A DNA stretch of 64,000 nucleotides, from assembly GCA_963205025.1 (NCBI GenBank), contig CAUJHO010000050.1:1-64000 (forward strand), given 5' to 3'. Below are positions 8,336 through 17,003 of the stretch, in pieces. The translations under genes were made by a program, and so were the position numbers. Every line of letters begins with the position of its first letter. The stretch's first letter is position 1. This stretch comes from Pseudomonadota bacterium (GTDB taxonomy: Bacteria; Pseudomonadota; Alphaproteobacteria; Caulobacterales; Caulobacteraceae). The notes below the pieces were generated by a model, which had not been told where the DNA came from, made no database searches, and saw only the letters and a program-made list of their open reading frames with translations.

Positions 8336-11191
8336 ATGAAGCGTCTATTCCTTGCCACCGTTGCGGCTACGGCCCTGATCACCGGGGTGCCGTCCCTGGC
8401 CACGGCCCAGGTGTTGCCGCCCTGCTGCGAGGGCGGCGGCGTCGAGGTGGCTCCGCTGGGCTTCCAGCTTCGGACCCTGCCCAATGGGCTTCAGGTCTTT
8501 ACGCGCCAGGATTCCTCGACGGCGGATGTGACCGTCCAGGTCTGGTATCGCGTCGGCTCCAAGGATGATCCCGAGGATCGTTCGGGCTTCGCGCACCTGT
8601 TTGAACACATCATGTTCAAATCGACCCGCAACCTGCCGGAAGAGACGTTCGACCGCCTGACCGAAGACGTCGGTGGTTTCAACAATGCCTCCACCTGGGA
8701 CGACTTCACCAACTACTATGAGGTGGTGCCGGCCAACCATCTGCAGCGGATGCTGTTCGCCGAGGCCGAGCGCATGGGCTCGCTGGTGGTCAATGAAGAG
8801 AGCTTCGATTCCGAACGGGCCGTGGTTCAGGAAGAGCTGCGCCAGCGCATCCTGGCCTCGCCCTATGGGCGGCTGTTCGGCCTGTACATGCCGCGCGAAA
8901 TCTGGCGCGAGCATCCCTATCGCCGGGCCGGCATCGGCTCGCTGGAAAACCTCCAGGCCGCGACCATCGACGATGTGCGTCGCTTCCATGAAACCTACTA
9001 CCGGCCCGACAATGCCGTGCTGATCGTGGCGGGCGATTTCGACCAGGGCCAGCTGGACGCCTGGATCGACCAGTATTTCACCCCCATCAACAATCCGTCG
9101 CGCCCGCTGCCGGCCAATGATGTCCAGGAGCCGGCGACGACCGGCCCGCGCGAGGCGACCTACTATGCCCCCAATGTGCCGCTGCCGGCGGTCGTCGTGG
9201 CCTGGCAGACCGTGGACTATGGCGATGCCGATCGAGCGGCCCTGACGGTGCTGGACGGCATTCTGTCGACCGGCGAATCCTCGCGGATGTACCGGTCGCT
9301 GGTCTATGACACCCAGATCGCGGCCCAGGCCTCGTCAATGCCGGACTTCGCCCAGCAGGGCGGCAGCCTGGCGGCCTATTCGCTGATGACCGGCGATCAT
9401 ACGGTCCAGGAGGGCGAGGCCGCCATCCTGGCCGAGATCGCGCGCTTTCGCGACGAACCGGTCACCGACGCCGAGTTGAATGAGGCCAAGACGGAGCTGA
9501 TCGCCGGCATCCTGCGCCAGCGCGAAAGCGTCGACGACCAGGCCTTTGCCCTGGGATTTGCCCTGATGATGACCCGAGAGGCCGCCACGGCCGATCAGGA
9601 TGTGGCGCGTATCCAGGCCGTGACGGCCGAGGACGTCATGCGGGTGGCCCGCCAGTATCTGACGCCGGAGCGCCGGATCGTCGTGCGCTATCTCAATGAG
9701 AGCGAGCGCCCCGAAGGTGTGCCCGCCGAACCGACCGAGGCCCAGTCCGGTGCCCCGGTGACCCTGGCGGACCTGTCCGGCGATTTCGAGATCGTCGAAC
9801 TGGCCCCCGAGGCCGAGCGCGTTCCGCTGCCCGGTGCCGGGCCGGAGCGGAGCATCGCGACGCCGGCGGTGGTCGAACGCACCCTGGGCAATGGCTTGCG
9901 CGTGCTCGTGGCGCGGACCGAGGGCGTGCCGCTGATTTCGGCGCGCCTGTCGTTCCAGGCCGGGTCGTCCGATGATCCCGAGGGCCGTGCCGGCCTGGCC
10001 TCGATGACCGCAGGCCTGCTGACGCAGGGGGCGGCGGGTCGTTCGGCACCTGAGATCGCTACTGACATCGAGCGGCTGGGTGCCGCCGTCGGGGCCTCGG
10101 CCGGTGCCGACTTCACCAGCGTCTATGCCAACAGCCCGTCGAATACGTTCGACGAGACCTTCGCCCTGATGACCCAACTGGTGCGCGCGCCAGACTTTGC
10201 CCAGGAAGAGCTGGATCGCCAGCGCGAACAGGCACTTGATGGCATCCGTGTCTCAATGAGCCAACCGGGACCGGTGGCCTCGGCTGTGGCGGCGCGCGCT
10301 GTCTATGGCGATGCGCCCTATGGTGATCCGGGTGGCGGCACCTTGAACAGCCTGCCGGCCATCACGCGAGAGGACGTCGCCCTGTTCCACGCTGCGGCCT
10401 GGCGCCCGGAAACGGCGACTCTGGTCTTCTCGGGCGACATTGATCCTGAGACGGCCTTCCGCATGGCGGAGCAAGCCTTTGGAGGATGGGTGCCGTCGGC
10501 GACCTCGGTGCCGATGACCGACGATCCCGCTGGCCAGCCAGTCGCACCGCGCGTCATCGTCGTCGACATTCCCGGCTCGGGTCAGGCGGCCGTCTATGCG
10601 GCGGCGCGGGCGGTGGAGCGGACCGATCCGAACTACTTCCCGCTGATGGTCGGCAATGCCGTCATGGGTGGCGGCTATTCGGCCCGGCTGAATCGCGAGA
10701 TCCGCATCGAGCGCGGCCTCAGCTATGGGGCCGGCTCCGGCTTCTCGGCCCGGCAGGGCGACGGTGCCGTCACGGCCCAGGCCCAGACCCGCAACGATGC
10801 TGCCGCCGAGGTCGTCAGCCTGATCCTGGCTGAAGTCCATCGCCTGGCCGCCGAACAGGCGACTGCCGACGAGATGGCCCCGCGTCGGGCCACCCTGGTC
10901 GGGGGCTATGCCCGGTCGCTGGAGACGGTCGATGGCCTCGGCGGCGCGGTGGCGGGCCTGGCCAACTACGGCCTGCCGATGTCGGAGATGTCCAACTTCG
11001 CCGCGCGCGTGCGCGGGGTGAGTGCGGCCGATATTCAGCGTGTCGCGGCCGCCGAGCTGGACCCGTCGGAGTTTTCGATCGTGGTGGTCGGGGATTCGGC
11101 CCAGTTTATCGAGGCTCTGCGCGCCGCCCACCCGAACGTCGAGGTCATCCCGGTCAGTGAGCTGGATCTGGATTCCGCGGCTCTGCGCTAG
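8336..11191 (+). CDS. Double-domain M16 zinc metallopeptidase
   Basis: A 951-residue exported M16 (pitrilysin/insulinase) protein with a signal peptide ending near SLATA at about residue 24. The first half carries the inverted zinc motif HLFEH (His87, Glu90, His91) and the downstream glutamates in VVQEELRQ. The second half (from about residue 520) repeats the fold but lacks HxxEH (it reads AGLASMTAGLL), so it is probably the non-catalytic partner, fused as one chain. Such periplasmic peptidases degrade peptides in the envelope. Its stop is 5 bp from the stop of the convergent serine protease gene. It shares a 134-bp divergent region with dnaX. Confidence 0.9.
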   Translation: MKRLFLATVAATALITGVPSLATAQVLPPCCEGGGVEVAPLGFQLRTLPNGLQVFTRQDSSTADVTVQVWYRVGSKDDPEDRSGFAHLFEHIMFKSTRNLPEETFDRLTEDVGGFNNASTWDDFTNYYEVVPANHLQRMLFAEAERMGSLVVNEESFDSERAVVQEELRQRILASPYGRLFGLYMPREIWREHPYRRAGIGSLENLQAATIDDVRRFHETYYRPDNAVLIVAGDFDQGQLDAWIDQYFTPINNPSRPLPANDVQEPATTGPREATYYAPNVPLPAVVVAWQTVDYGDADRAALTVLDGILSTGESSRMYRSLVYDTQIAAQASSMPDFAQQGGSLAAYSLMTGDHTVQEGEAAILAEIARFRDEPVTDAELNEAKTELIAGILRQRESVDDQAFALGFALMMTREAATADQDVARIQAVTAEDVMRVARQYLTPERRIVVRYLNESERPEGVPAEPTEAQSGAPVTLADLSGDFEIVELAPEAERVPLPGAGPERSIATPAVVERTLGNGLRVLVARTEGVPLISARLSFQAGSSDDPEGRAGLASMTAGLLTQGAAGRSAPEIATDIERLGAAVGASAGADFTSVYANSPSNTFDETFALMTQLVRAPDFAQEELDRQREQALDGIRVSMSQPGPVASAVAARAVYGDAPYGDPGGGTLNSLPAITREDVALFHAAAWRPETATLVFSGDIDPETAFRMAEQAFGGWVPSATSVPMTDDPAGQPVAPRVIVVDIPGSGQAAVYAAARAVERTDPNYFPLMVGNAVMGGGYSARLNREIRIERGLSYGAGSGFSARQGDGAVTAQAQTRNDAAAEVVSLILAEVHRLAAEQATADEMAPRRATLVGGYARSLETVDGLGGAVAGLANYGLPMSEMSNFAARVRGVSAADIQRVAAAELDPSEFSIVVVGDSAQFIEALRAAHPNVEVIPVSELDLDSAALR

Positions 11192-11196
11192 TTGGC

Positions 11197-12024
11197 CTAG
11201 CGTCTGAGGCAGACGACCTGGGCCACGCGCAGGTCGCGGCGCAGGGCGTCGGCCGCTGGGCCGTAGGTGCGCACGTTCAGGGCCGTGCCCGGAGCAAACT
11301 CGTCCGCGACATCGAGCGTATCAGTGATCCGGGCCAGGCTCTCGACCGCCGTCGTATAGATACGGCCCCGCCGCGGGGCCTCGGCAATGGTCACGGCCAC
11401 GACCCGGCCGTGGCTGTCCAGGGCGGGGCCGCCCGACAGGCCCGACAGGGTGCCGTTCAGGCCCTCGGTGCGGCCGATCTCGGCCCAGGCCAGGACCGGC
11501 TCATTGCGATGGCCGCGACCGCGAATGCGAAGGGTCTCGCGGCCGAGCAGGCGCGACGCTACTTCGCCGGGGCGCCCTTGCGGATAGCCCGGGTGGAAGG
11601 CCGATGATCCGACGCGAAGACGCGCGTTGGGGGCCGCCAGGGGCAGGGCGTCAGGCCCTCCTTCGGTGGTCAGCACCGCCAGATCTGTATCTGCAGAGAT
11701 GCGGGCCTGGGCTGAAACCGCCCGGCCACCGCCAACGATCAGCGCCGCCTCACGGCATCCCTCGACGACATGGCGCGCCGTCAGCCACAGGCCGTCGCCC
11801 GAGACTGCAAAGGCGGTTCCGCTACTCGGCAGGGCGGGGTTATGAGGGGCCTGAACCACGACGGCGGGGTCAAAGGGCGTGGCGGGTCCGAGCAGGCCGC
11901 CCAACTCGTTCTCGTCGGCAACCGGCGGGGCCGGCGGCGCATCGGCGGACCGAAACACCATCGACGCGGCCACGGCGCCGGCGATCACGCCGCCATAGAT
12001 CAGCCAGTCGGGGATGCGCGCCAT
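11197..12024 (-). CDS. Membrane-anchored trypsin-like serine protease
   Basis: A 275-residue protein with one N-terminal membrane segment (WLIYGGVIAGAVAASMVF) and a chymotrypsin-fold protease domain. The triad is visible: His85 in LTARHVVEGC, Asp114 in ADTDLAVL and Ser197 in GLSGGPALD. There is no PDZ domain, unlike DegP/HtrA. The catalytic domain would face the periplasm. Its start is 3 nt from the stop of a DUF350 membrane protein gene, so the two are almost certainly co-translated; a functional pair is an inference. Confidence 0.82.
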   Translation of the reverse strand: MARIPDWLIYGGVIAGAVAASMVFRSADAPPAPPVADENELGGLLGPATPFDPAVVVQAPHNPALPSSGTAFAVSGDGLWLTARHVVEGCREAALIVGGGRAVSAQARISADTDLAVLTTEGGPDALPLAAPNARLRVGSSAFHPGYPQGRPGEVASRLLGRETLRIRGRGHRNEPVLAWAEIGRTEGLNGTLSGLSGGPALDSHGRVVAVTIAEAPRRGRIYTTAVESLARITDTLDVADEFAPGTALNVRTYGPAADALRRDLRVAQVVCLRR

Positions 12025-12027
12025 GGC

Positions 12028-12471
12028 TCAAACAGTGACGGCGGCGGCCAGGATCAGGGCGACCGACAGCTTGGCTGAGACCAGCAGCACGGCGGCCGAA
12101 ATCTCGCCCTCGCGGATGCGGTCGGGCAGGCCGGCCAGGACCATGTCCGTCAGCCGGAAGGCCAGGAGTTGCACCAGCACGGTCGCCAGGCCCCAGACGA
12201 TGATCTCGACCGTCGAATTCGAGGCCGACAGGGAGGCGGCCAGCGGAATGGCCAGGCCGGCCAGCACGCCGCCGAAGGCGACGGCTGCGGCCGAATTACC
12301 ATTTCGGATCAGGGTGATCTCGCGCCACGGCGTGAGGATGGCATAGAGGGTCGCGCCCAACATCAGCATGACGATGGTGGTGCCCACATGTGCCAGCAGG
12401 ATGGGAAATCCAGACGCGAAGGCCTGGAGTTCGGCCGAGTTCAGCAATGAGAGCAACGAGGTCTGATCCAT
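12028..12471 (-). CDS. DUF350 family membrane protein
   Basis: A 147-residue protein with about four membrane segments and little else. The pattern, including ITLIRNGNSAAAVAFGGVLAGLAIPLAASL, matches the DUF350 (UPF0719-like) family, whose members carry repeated two-helix units of unknown function. It is the first gene of a two-gene unit with the serine protease at 11197-12024 (3-nt gap). The minus-strand cspA-type gene upstream ends at a terminator before this gene begins, so this pair should have its own promoter between 12472 and 12559; I cannot define it. Confidence 0.75.
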   Translation of the reverse strand: MDQTSLLSLLNSAELQAFASGFPILLAHVGTTIVMLMLGATLYAILTPWREITLIRNGNSAAAVAFGGVLAGLAIPLAASLSASNSTVEIIVWGLATVLVQLLAFRLTDMVLAGLPDRIREGEISAAVLLVSAKLSVALILAAAVTV

Positions 12472-12559
12472 GTACGATACTGGGTCGGTCGCGGCCGGAC
12501 CGGCCGCAGGATACCGTTGGATTGCAAGCCGCGCGCCAGCCGGTGTTCCAAAATGAAAA

Positions 12560-12585
12560 CGCCCGGTCGCGGTGGCGACCGGGCG
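12560..12585 (-). terminator. Rho-independent terminator of the cold-shock gene
   Basis: A perfect 11-bp stem (cgcccggtcgc / gcgaccgggcg) with loop ggtg. On the minus strand it is followed by TTTTCATTTT. It lies 41 nt past the stop codon of the cold-shock gene. Confidence 0.85.
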
Positions 12586-12625
12586 TCCTCAGTCCGGGCG
12601 GTGAGACCGCCGGAACGAAATCAAG

Positions 12626-12838
12626 CTAGTCGATCGCCTTGAGATTGACAGCCGCTTCCTTGCCGGAACGCTTGTCAGCCTGAAGTTCGAACTCGACCTT
12701 TTGGCCTTCATTCAGGGTCCTCATGCCCGAAGCCTCGACGGCGGTGGCATGAACGAAGGCGTCCTTGCCGCCCCCATCAGGTTGAATGAAGCCGTAGCCC
12801 TTGGTGGTATTGTACCATTTGACGGTGCCCGTAGCCAT
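12626..12838 (-). CDS. Cold-shock domain protein (CspA family)
   Basis: A 70-residue single cold-shock domain protein, a five-stranded OB-fold RNA chaperone. RNP1 is seen as KGYGFIQP and RNP2 as DAFVHATAV; the MATGTVKWYN start is typical. It melts RNA structure to aid transcription or translation in the cold or in stationary phase. The ATG at 12838 has a strong ribosome binding site, GGAGG, with a 5-nt gap. Its leader contains a second copy of the same site and an upstream complementary arm (see the regulatory entry), and an intrinsic terminator follows. It is divergent from dnaN. Confidence 0.93.
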   Translation of the reverse strand: MATGTVKWYNTTKGYGFIQPDGGGKDAFVHATAVEASGMRTLNEGQKVEFELQADKRSGKEAAVNLKAID

Positions 12839-12840
12839 GG

Positions 12841-12885
12841 CAGCCTCCGATATGCGTTGCCTCCGAAAACCGTTTCCGGAGGCTG
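12841..12885 (-). promoter_or_regulatory. Candidate bistable 5' leader of the cold-shock mRNA
   Basis: On the minus strand the arm CAGCCTCCG (12885-12877) is followed by a copy of CGGAGGC (12865-12859) and then by the true ribosome binding region CGGAGGCTG (12849-12841), three nt before the ATG at 12838. The arm is complementary over 9 nt to the true site and over 7 nt, plus an AAA/TTT extension with one bulge, to the upstream copy. The two pairings exclude each other, so one fold exposes and the other hides the ribosome binding site. Temperature control is an inference. Confidence 0.5.
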
Positions 12886-13080
12886 TCGGACCTGCTGAAC
12901 TTAGGCTTGGGCCAGTCGAAACCGGACCGTCGGCATAGGCGTGGACAGTCGACGGGCGAATGTGTGACGGAAATCCACTCGCCACGCAAGCGAACCTGTG
13001 CGCTTGGCGGTTGCGACCGGCCCGCTTTCGGCTAGTGTCTGGCCCCCAAAGATGTTGAACGGGCGCGCGAGTCGCGCACG

Positions 13081-14214
13081 ATGAGCGAAAATCGAATGCA
13101 ACTGACCATCGAACGTGCCGCCCTCCTCAAGGCCCTGAGCCATGTGCAGAGTGTGGTGGAACGGCGAAACACCATTCCGATCCTGTCCAACGTGCTGTTG
13201 TCGGCCGGACGCGACCGTCTGAGCTTCGCGGCCACCGACCTGGACATGGAGATGGTCGATGAGGCCGAGGCGCGGGTCAGCCAGGAAGGTCAGATCACCG
13301 CCCCGGCCCACACCCTGCATGACATCGTCCGCAAACTGCCCGAGGGGGCCGAGGTCGAACTCAGCTATTCGTCCGACGATCCGCGCCTGACCGTGTCGGC
13401 GGGCCGGTCGCGGTTCAATCTGCCGGTCCTGCCGGCGGGCGACTTCCCGGTGATGTCGACCGAAAGCACCGGCGCGCGCTTCACCCTGATGAAGGAAGAC
13501 CTGGCGCGGCTGATCGACAAGACACGCTTCGCCGTCTCGACGGAAGAAACGCGCTACTATCTGAACGGCCTTTATCTGCACACGGTGTCCGAGAACGGCC
13601 AGGCGCTGCTGCGCGGCGTGGCCACCGACGGTCACCGCCTGGCCCTGGCCGAGACCCCGGCACCCGAGGGCGCGGCGGGCGGCCCCGGCGTCATCGTGCC
13701 GCGCAAGACCATTGATCAGGTCCGCCGTCTGCTCGACGCCGGATCAGGTCCGGTCGAGGTCCAGATCAGTCCCCAGAAGATCCGCTTCGAATTCGACAAG
13801 GCGTCTCTGACCTCCAAGGTCATTGACGGCTCTTTCCCCGACTATGTGCGCGTCATCCCCAAGGGCAATGACAAGGTCGCCGTGCTCGATAACGCCGTCT
13901 TCGCCCAGGCCGTCGACCGCGTCGCCACCATCTCGGCCGAGAAGTCGCGCTCGGTGAAGATGGCCTTCGACCAGGGCAAGGTCACCCTGACGGTGCGCAA
14001 CATGGAGGCCGGCCAGGCCACCGAAGAGGTCGAGATCGACTATAACGAAGACGCCTTCGAGATCGGCTTCAACGCCCGCTATCTGCTGGATATCGCGGGC
14101 CAGATCACCGGCGATGAGGCCCAGTACCGCTTCGCCGATCCGGCCTCGCCGACCCTGGTGCTCGATCCGGGCGACCCGGGCGTTCAATATGTGCTGATGC
14201 CGCTGAGGGTGTGA
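13081..14214 (+). CDS. dnaN: DNA polymerase III beta sliding clamp
   Basis: A 377-residue ring clamp that tethers polymerase III to DNA. It has the three repeated clamp domains, the conserved VVERRNTIPILSNVLL near the start, DKTRFAVSTEETRYYLNGLYLH in domain 2, and the LMPLRV C-terminus that lines the hydrophobic binding pocket. The ATG at 13081 gives MSENRMQLTIER; related clamps begin at the second methionine (13096), which is an equally good start. dnaA is not next to it. A small membrane protein gene overlaps its stop by 4 nt (GTGA). Confidence 0.94.
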   Translation: MSENRMQLTIERAALLKALSHVQSVVERRNTIPILSNVLLSAGRDRLSFAATDLDMEMVDEAEARVSQEGQITAPAHTLHDIVRKLPEGAEVELSYSSDDPRLTVSAGRSRFNLPVLPAGDFPVMSTESTGARFTLMKEDLARLIDKTRFAVSTEETRYYLNGLYLHTVSENGQALLRGVATDGHRLALAETPAPEGAAGGPGVIVPRKTIDQVRRLLDAGSGPVEVQISPQKIRFEFDKASLTSKVIDGSFPDYVRVIPKGNDKVAVLDNAVFAQAVDRVATISAEKSRSVKMAFDQGKVTLTVRNMEAGQATEEVEIDYNEDAFEIGFNARYLLDIAGQITGDEAQYRFADPASPTLVLDPGDPGVQYVLMPLRV

Positions 14215-14723
14215 CGTTGCCTCAAGCGGAAGATCAGCCGGTTTTCCGCCAAGACAGGTCCAAGCAGATCTACATCGCCCTGGGATCAGTCGCATTTCCA
14301 GTCTTGGGCTGGTGGATTTTGTTCGCCGACGGGGTCGGCAGCACGACAGACGGTTCGTTCAGGACTATTGCCGGGTGGCTCGCGCTCGGTTGCGGGCCGG
14401 TCATCCTGCTCAACGCGATTGGCCAGCTGGTACGACCCGCAGTCCTCACCCTCGCAGCGGGCGGCTTCACGGTTCAATGTTGGCGAGGCCGCCAGGATGT
14501 CAGGTGGCAGGATGTCGCCGAGATCAGAGTCTGGTCGTCTCTCGGGACCAACATGGTGACCTGGCGGCTGAAAGACGGGGTGCCCGACACCGACGTCATG
14601 GCGGGCATCAATGCGCTCTTTGACTACAATGGAGCGTTGGGGACGGGCCGGCAGGTGCCGGCGCGCTCAATCGTGGCGCGGATGAATGAGTTCAAGGCCC
14701 GTTTCGAGGCAGAGACCGCCTAG
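14211..14723 (+). CDS. Small membrane protein, possibly STM3941/PH-like
   Basis: A 170-residue protein with two membrane segments near residues 20-40 and 53-78, then a soluble C-terminal half with a strand-rich PH-like look (FTVQCWRGRQDVRWQDVAEIRVWSS). This two-helix plus PH-like layout resembles the STM3941 family, whose function is unknown; the match is tentative. The start is GTG at 14211, overlapping the dnaN stop by 4 nt, so it is probably translated by coupling from dnaN. No enzyme motif is seen. Confidence 0.55.
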   Translation: MTLPQAEDQPVFRQDRSKQIYIALGSVAFPVLGWWILFADGVGSTTDGSFRTIAGWLALGCGPVILLNAIGQLVRPAVLTLAAGGFTVQCWRGRQDVRWQDVAEIRVWSSLGTNMVTWRLKDGVPDTDVMAGINALFDYNGALGTGRQVPARSIVARMNEFKARFEAETA

Positions 14724-14774
14724 ACATCGACGCTGGGACGAACTCCGGTCTTCATCATCACGACCATCCCGTCC

Positions 14775-15224
14775 TTACGAATTCCCGTGCTCACGGCCAC
14801 CCGCCAGCAACTGTTGATACACACCCAGCCGATCCGTGATCTGCCAGTGGCCGGTCAGTCGGTCATCGGCGTCGAACGCATAGACGGTCGCGCCGGACAT
14901 TCGGATTGTCGCCCCCGTTGCGGGAAAACCGGGCAGGTCGCCGAGATGGGTCGCCGACCAAAGCCACGTCATGACCACAGCATCGCCGTCTTCGAACAGG
15001 GCCTGAATGTCGAAGGCCTGATCAGGGAAGGCGGCGCGCGACTTGCGAAGCCGGTCCTTGAAGCCGGCGCGGTCGAGCGTCTGACCCTCCCAGGGATCGC
15101 CAGGATCGTGCCGGACGACGTAGGCGTCGGCGACATGGAGATCGACCGCTTCCTCATCGCCCTGGTCCCACACCTGTTCAATGAAGCGCGCCAGCCGCGC
15201 CTTGCGGGAGGGGTCGGGGGTCAT
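14775..15224 (-). CDS. SnoaL-like (NTF2-fold) protein
   Basis: A 149-residue protein of the SnoaL/ester-cyclase type NTF2-like fold: an N-terminal helix (ARLARFIEQVWDQGDEEAVDLHVADAY), then the typical FPDQAFDIQALFEDGDAVVMTW and a final strand with ITDRLGVYQQL. Members bind small hydrophobic ligands and some are polyketide cyclases, but most stand-alone ones have no known role. It overlaps the upstream DUF2239 gene by 4 nt (ATGA), so the two form an operon behind the promoter at 15837-15879. Confidence 0.7.
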   Translation of the reverse strand: MTPDPSRKARLARFIEQVWDQGDEEAVDLHVADAYVVRHDPGDPWEGQTLDRAGFKDRLRKSRAAFPDQAFDIQALFEDGDAVVMTWLWSATHLGDLPGFPATGATIRMSGATVYAFDADDRLTGHWQITDRLGVYQQLLAGGREHGNS

Positions 15225-15811
15225 GTCCAGTCTGTCTCCGAGCGGGGCCCGGCCAGCCTCAGCGCATACGCCTTGATGTCCCCAGGCCAGCGGTCCATGC
15301 GATCGCCGAAGGCATCGAGGTCCCCCGCGAACAGCGCTCGTGAGGCATCTTCGAATCCCGGCAGATCACCAGCGATGGCCGAGAGGAAACGATAGGAACG
15401 TCCCCACGCGGCCCTGGCCTCGGCCTGGCCGCTATCGGCCCGGCGCGCCTCGTCGATCAGGCGTCGAAGGACCTGGGAGGCGCTGCCGGCCTGTGCCTCC
15501 AGCCAGTCCCAGTGGCGCGGCAGCAGGGTGATCTCACGCGCCACGACACCCAGGCGTGGCCGACCTCGACCGCGCGGTCGGGTCGTCTCTTCGGGTGCCT
15601 CGGCGACGGTTTCCGTCGCCTCGCTGTCGGGGAACCGAGCCGTGATCTCGGCCACAGACCCGCGCAGGTCCAGATCGACCACGGCACCGGTCTGATCGTC
15701 GAAAACCAGGACTGTGCCCTGGCTGTCGGCCTCGACCGCCTTTACCGCCAAGGCGACCTGGGAGGCCGGCCCGCTGGCCAACCGCAGGTCGTCGCTGAAA
15801 GCTGTGAGCAT
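15221..15811 (-). CDS. DUF2239 family protein
   Basis: About 196 residues. The signature region is GRGRPRLGVVAREITLLPRHWDWLEAQ near the middle, followed by a helical C-terminus (SASQVLRRLIDEARR, then RSYRFLSAIAGDLPGFEDASRALFAGD). This is DUF2239, function unknown; the basic GRPR stretch and helix could contact DNA, but that is a guess. The start is uncertain: an ATG at 15811 (MLTAFSDDLRLASG) fits the family and lies downstream of a promoter-like sequence; in-frame ATGs at 15829 and 15841 also exist. It leads an operon with the SnoaL-like gene. Confidence 0.68.
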   Translation of the reverse strand: MLTAFSDDLRLASGPASQVALAVKAVEADSQGTVLVFDDQTGAVVDLDLRGSVAEITARFPDSEATETVAEAPEETTRPRGRGRPRLGVVAREITLLPRHWDWLEAQAGSASQVLRRLIDEARRADSGQAEARAAWGRSYRFLSAIAGDLPGFEDASRALFAGDLDAFGDRMDRWPGDIKAYALRLAGPRSETDWT

Positions 15812-15836
15812 CTGGGGTCGGCGGCGCATAAAATTT

Positions 15837-15879
15837 TTCATACGGGTAAAAAGATCAGCTGTCAAATTATCCGGATAAT
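15837..15879 (-). promoter_or_regulatory. Promoter with palindromic operator upstream of DUF2239 gene
   Basis: On the minus strand a 14-bp perfect palindrome ATTATCCGGATAAT (15866-15879) directly abuts TTGACA (15860-15865), which is followed by a 17-nt spacer and TATGAA (15837-15842). This is a good sigma-70-type promoter with an operator-like palindrome touching the -35 box. The binding protein is unknown. Confidence 0.55.
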
Positions 15880-15992
15880 ATTACTTTCGACCTGGCTGAC
15901 GGGTTGCGGCGCGCGCCATCCGGGGGCGCGGGCTAAGTCCCGTCCCCCGAGCCGACCGCCTTGATCGCGGGGTGGTGGGCCAGTCCCCGGCC

Positions 15993-16409
15993 TCAGTCCA
16001 GCAGTTCGACCTGATCGGCCCCGTGGATGAACAGGTGGGTCTGGAAATAGTAGAGGCCAGTCGGCCTGCGCTCGTGAACGAATTGGATGGTCTCGCGTCG
16101 GGCCCAGCCGCGCGCACGGAGCCGCCGTCCGATCAGATTTTCGACGGGGCCGTGTTGGGCGATAAAATCGTTCTGGGCTTGCGGCAGGACGGCGAGCGAT
16201 ACGTTTCGCTGGTCCCGGTAGTCCTCATTGGCATTGATGTAGAGGACGCCGTTGTCGCGTCCCACCTTCGCCACGCGAAGGTCCATCGTCACCAGAACCG
16301 GCTGACCTTCGGCCTCGGCCGACAGCTGCACCACCTCGGGCGGCGTGAGGGCCGTCGAGCAGGCGGCCAGGCCGGACGCCAGGGCGAAAACGATCAGGGT
16401 TCGCTTCAT
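15993..16409 (-). CDS. Hypothetical lipoprotein
   Basis: A 138-residue predicted lipoprotein: signal peptide MKRTLIVFALASGLAAC with the lipobox LAAC at residues 14-17, then a short mature domain with alternating strands (VLVTMDLRVAKVGRDNGVLYIN, TGLYYFQTHLFIHG). I do not recognise the family. It sits on the minus strand between the DUF2239 operon and the LprI-like gene. It begins with ATG at 16409. The cell location would be the periplasmic face of a membrane. Confidence 0.65.
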   Translation of the reverse strand: MKRTLIVFALASGLAACSTALTPPEVVQLSAEAEGQPVLVTMDLRVAKVGRDNGVLYINANEDYRDQRNVSLAVLPQAQNDFIAQHGPVENLIGRRLRARGWARRETIQFVHERRPTGLYYFQTHLFIHGADQVELLD

Positions 16410-16516
16410 GCGGGCAATCTACCAGGGCACCGCAGGCGGCGACAAGGAACTAGGGGCGCTGCGCCGGGCTCTTCCGCGCCCGGATCGGGTGGGCCGGTAC
16501 GCGACGGACCCGGCCT

Positions 16517-16876
16517 TCAATACCGGCCGAATCCCTCCAGCCAGGCGATGCGGTCATCATAGGCGGCGATGAGACAATCGACCGTGGTGCATTGATTGCG
16601 ATGCACCAGCCACAGGCGCTGGTTCTCGCGCAGTCGGGCCTGCTCGCGGGTCGAAATGCGCCGCAGGAAGGTGGCATAGGCACTGGCCATGCGTCGGTCC
16701 AGCTGGCTCACATGGGCGTCACCGCAGATCAGGTGCTCAACCCGTGTCCCGGCCCGCCGGCAATCGAAACTGGGTCGGCTCTGCTTGGCCTCGGGCTGGC
16801 TCTCGCTCGCGCCCGCAACTGTGGGCAGAGACAGGATCGCCGCCGCCAGGCCGACCAGCACAGTTGTGCATCTCAT
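16517..16876 (-). CDS. LprI/DUF1311-like secreted protein
   Basis: A 119-residue protein with a signal peptide ending near VAGA and a mature domain like the lysozyme-inhibitor LprI family: FDCRRAGTRVEHLICGDAHVSQLDRRMASAY, then a helix ending near CTTVDCLIAAYDDRIAWLE. The four cysteines in this pattern (C..C...C..C) fit two disulphides. LprI of mycobacteria inhibits lysozyme; most bacterial members are uncharacterised. The ATG at 16876 is chosen because GAGGG lies 5 nt upstream; an ATG at 16888 is also in frame. It is divergent from recF. Confidence 0.72.
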   Translation of the reverse strand: MRCTTVLVGLAAAILSLPTVAGASESQPEAKQSRPSFDCRRAGTRVEHLICGDAHVSQLDRRMASAYATFLRRISTREQARLRENQRLWLVHRNQCTTVDCLIAAYDDRIAWLEGFGRY

Positions 16877-17003
16877 GGGTGCCCTCATTGCCGTTCGTTC
16901 AGAATGTCCGCATCTAGCGCCGCATATTCGCGTTTTGGCAATCCTGCCTGACAGGGCCGTGGTCGTGGGTGTGCGTCGGTGTCGGGGCCTGCTAGGTCGG
17001 GGC

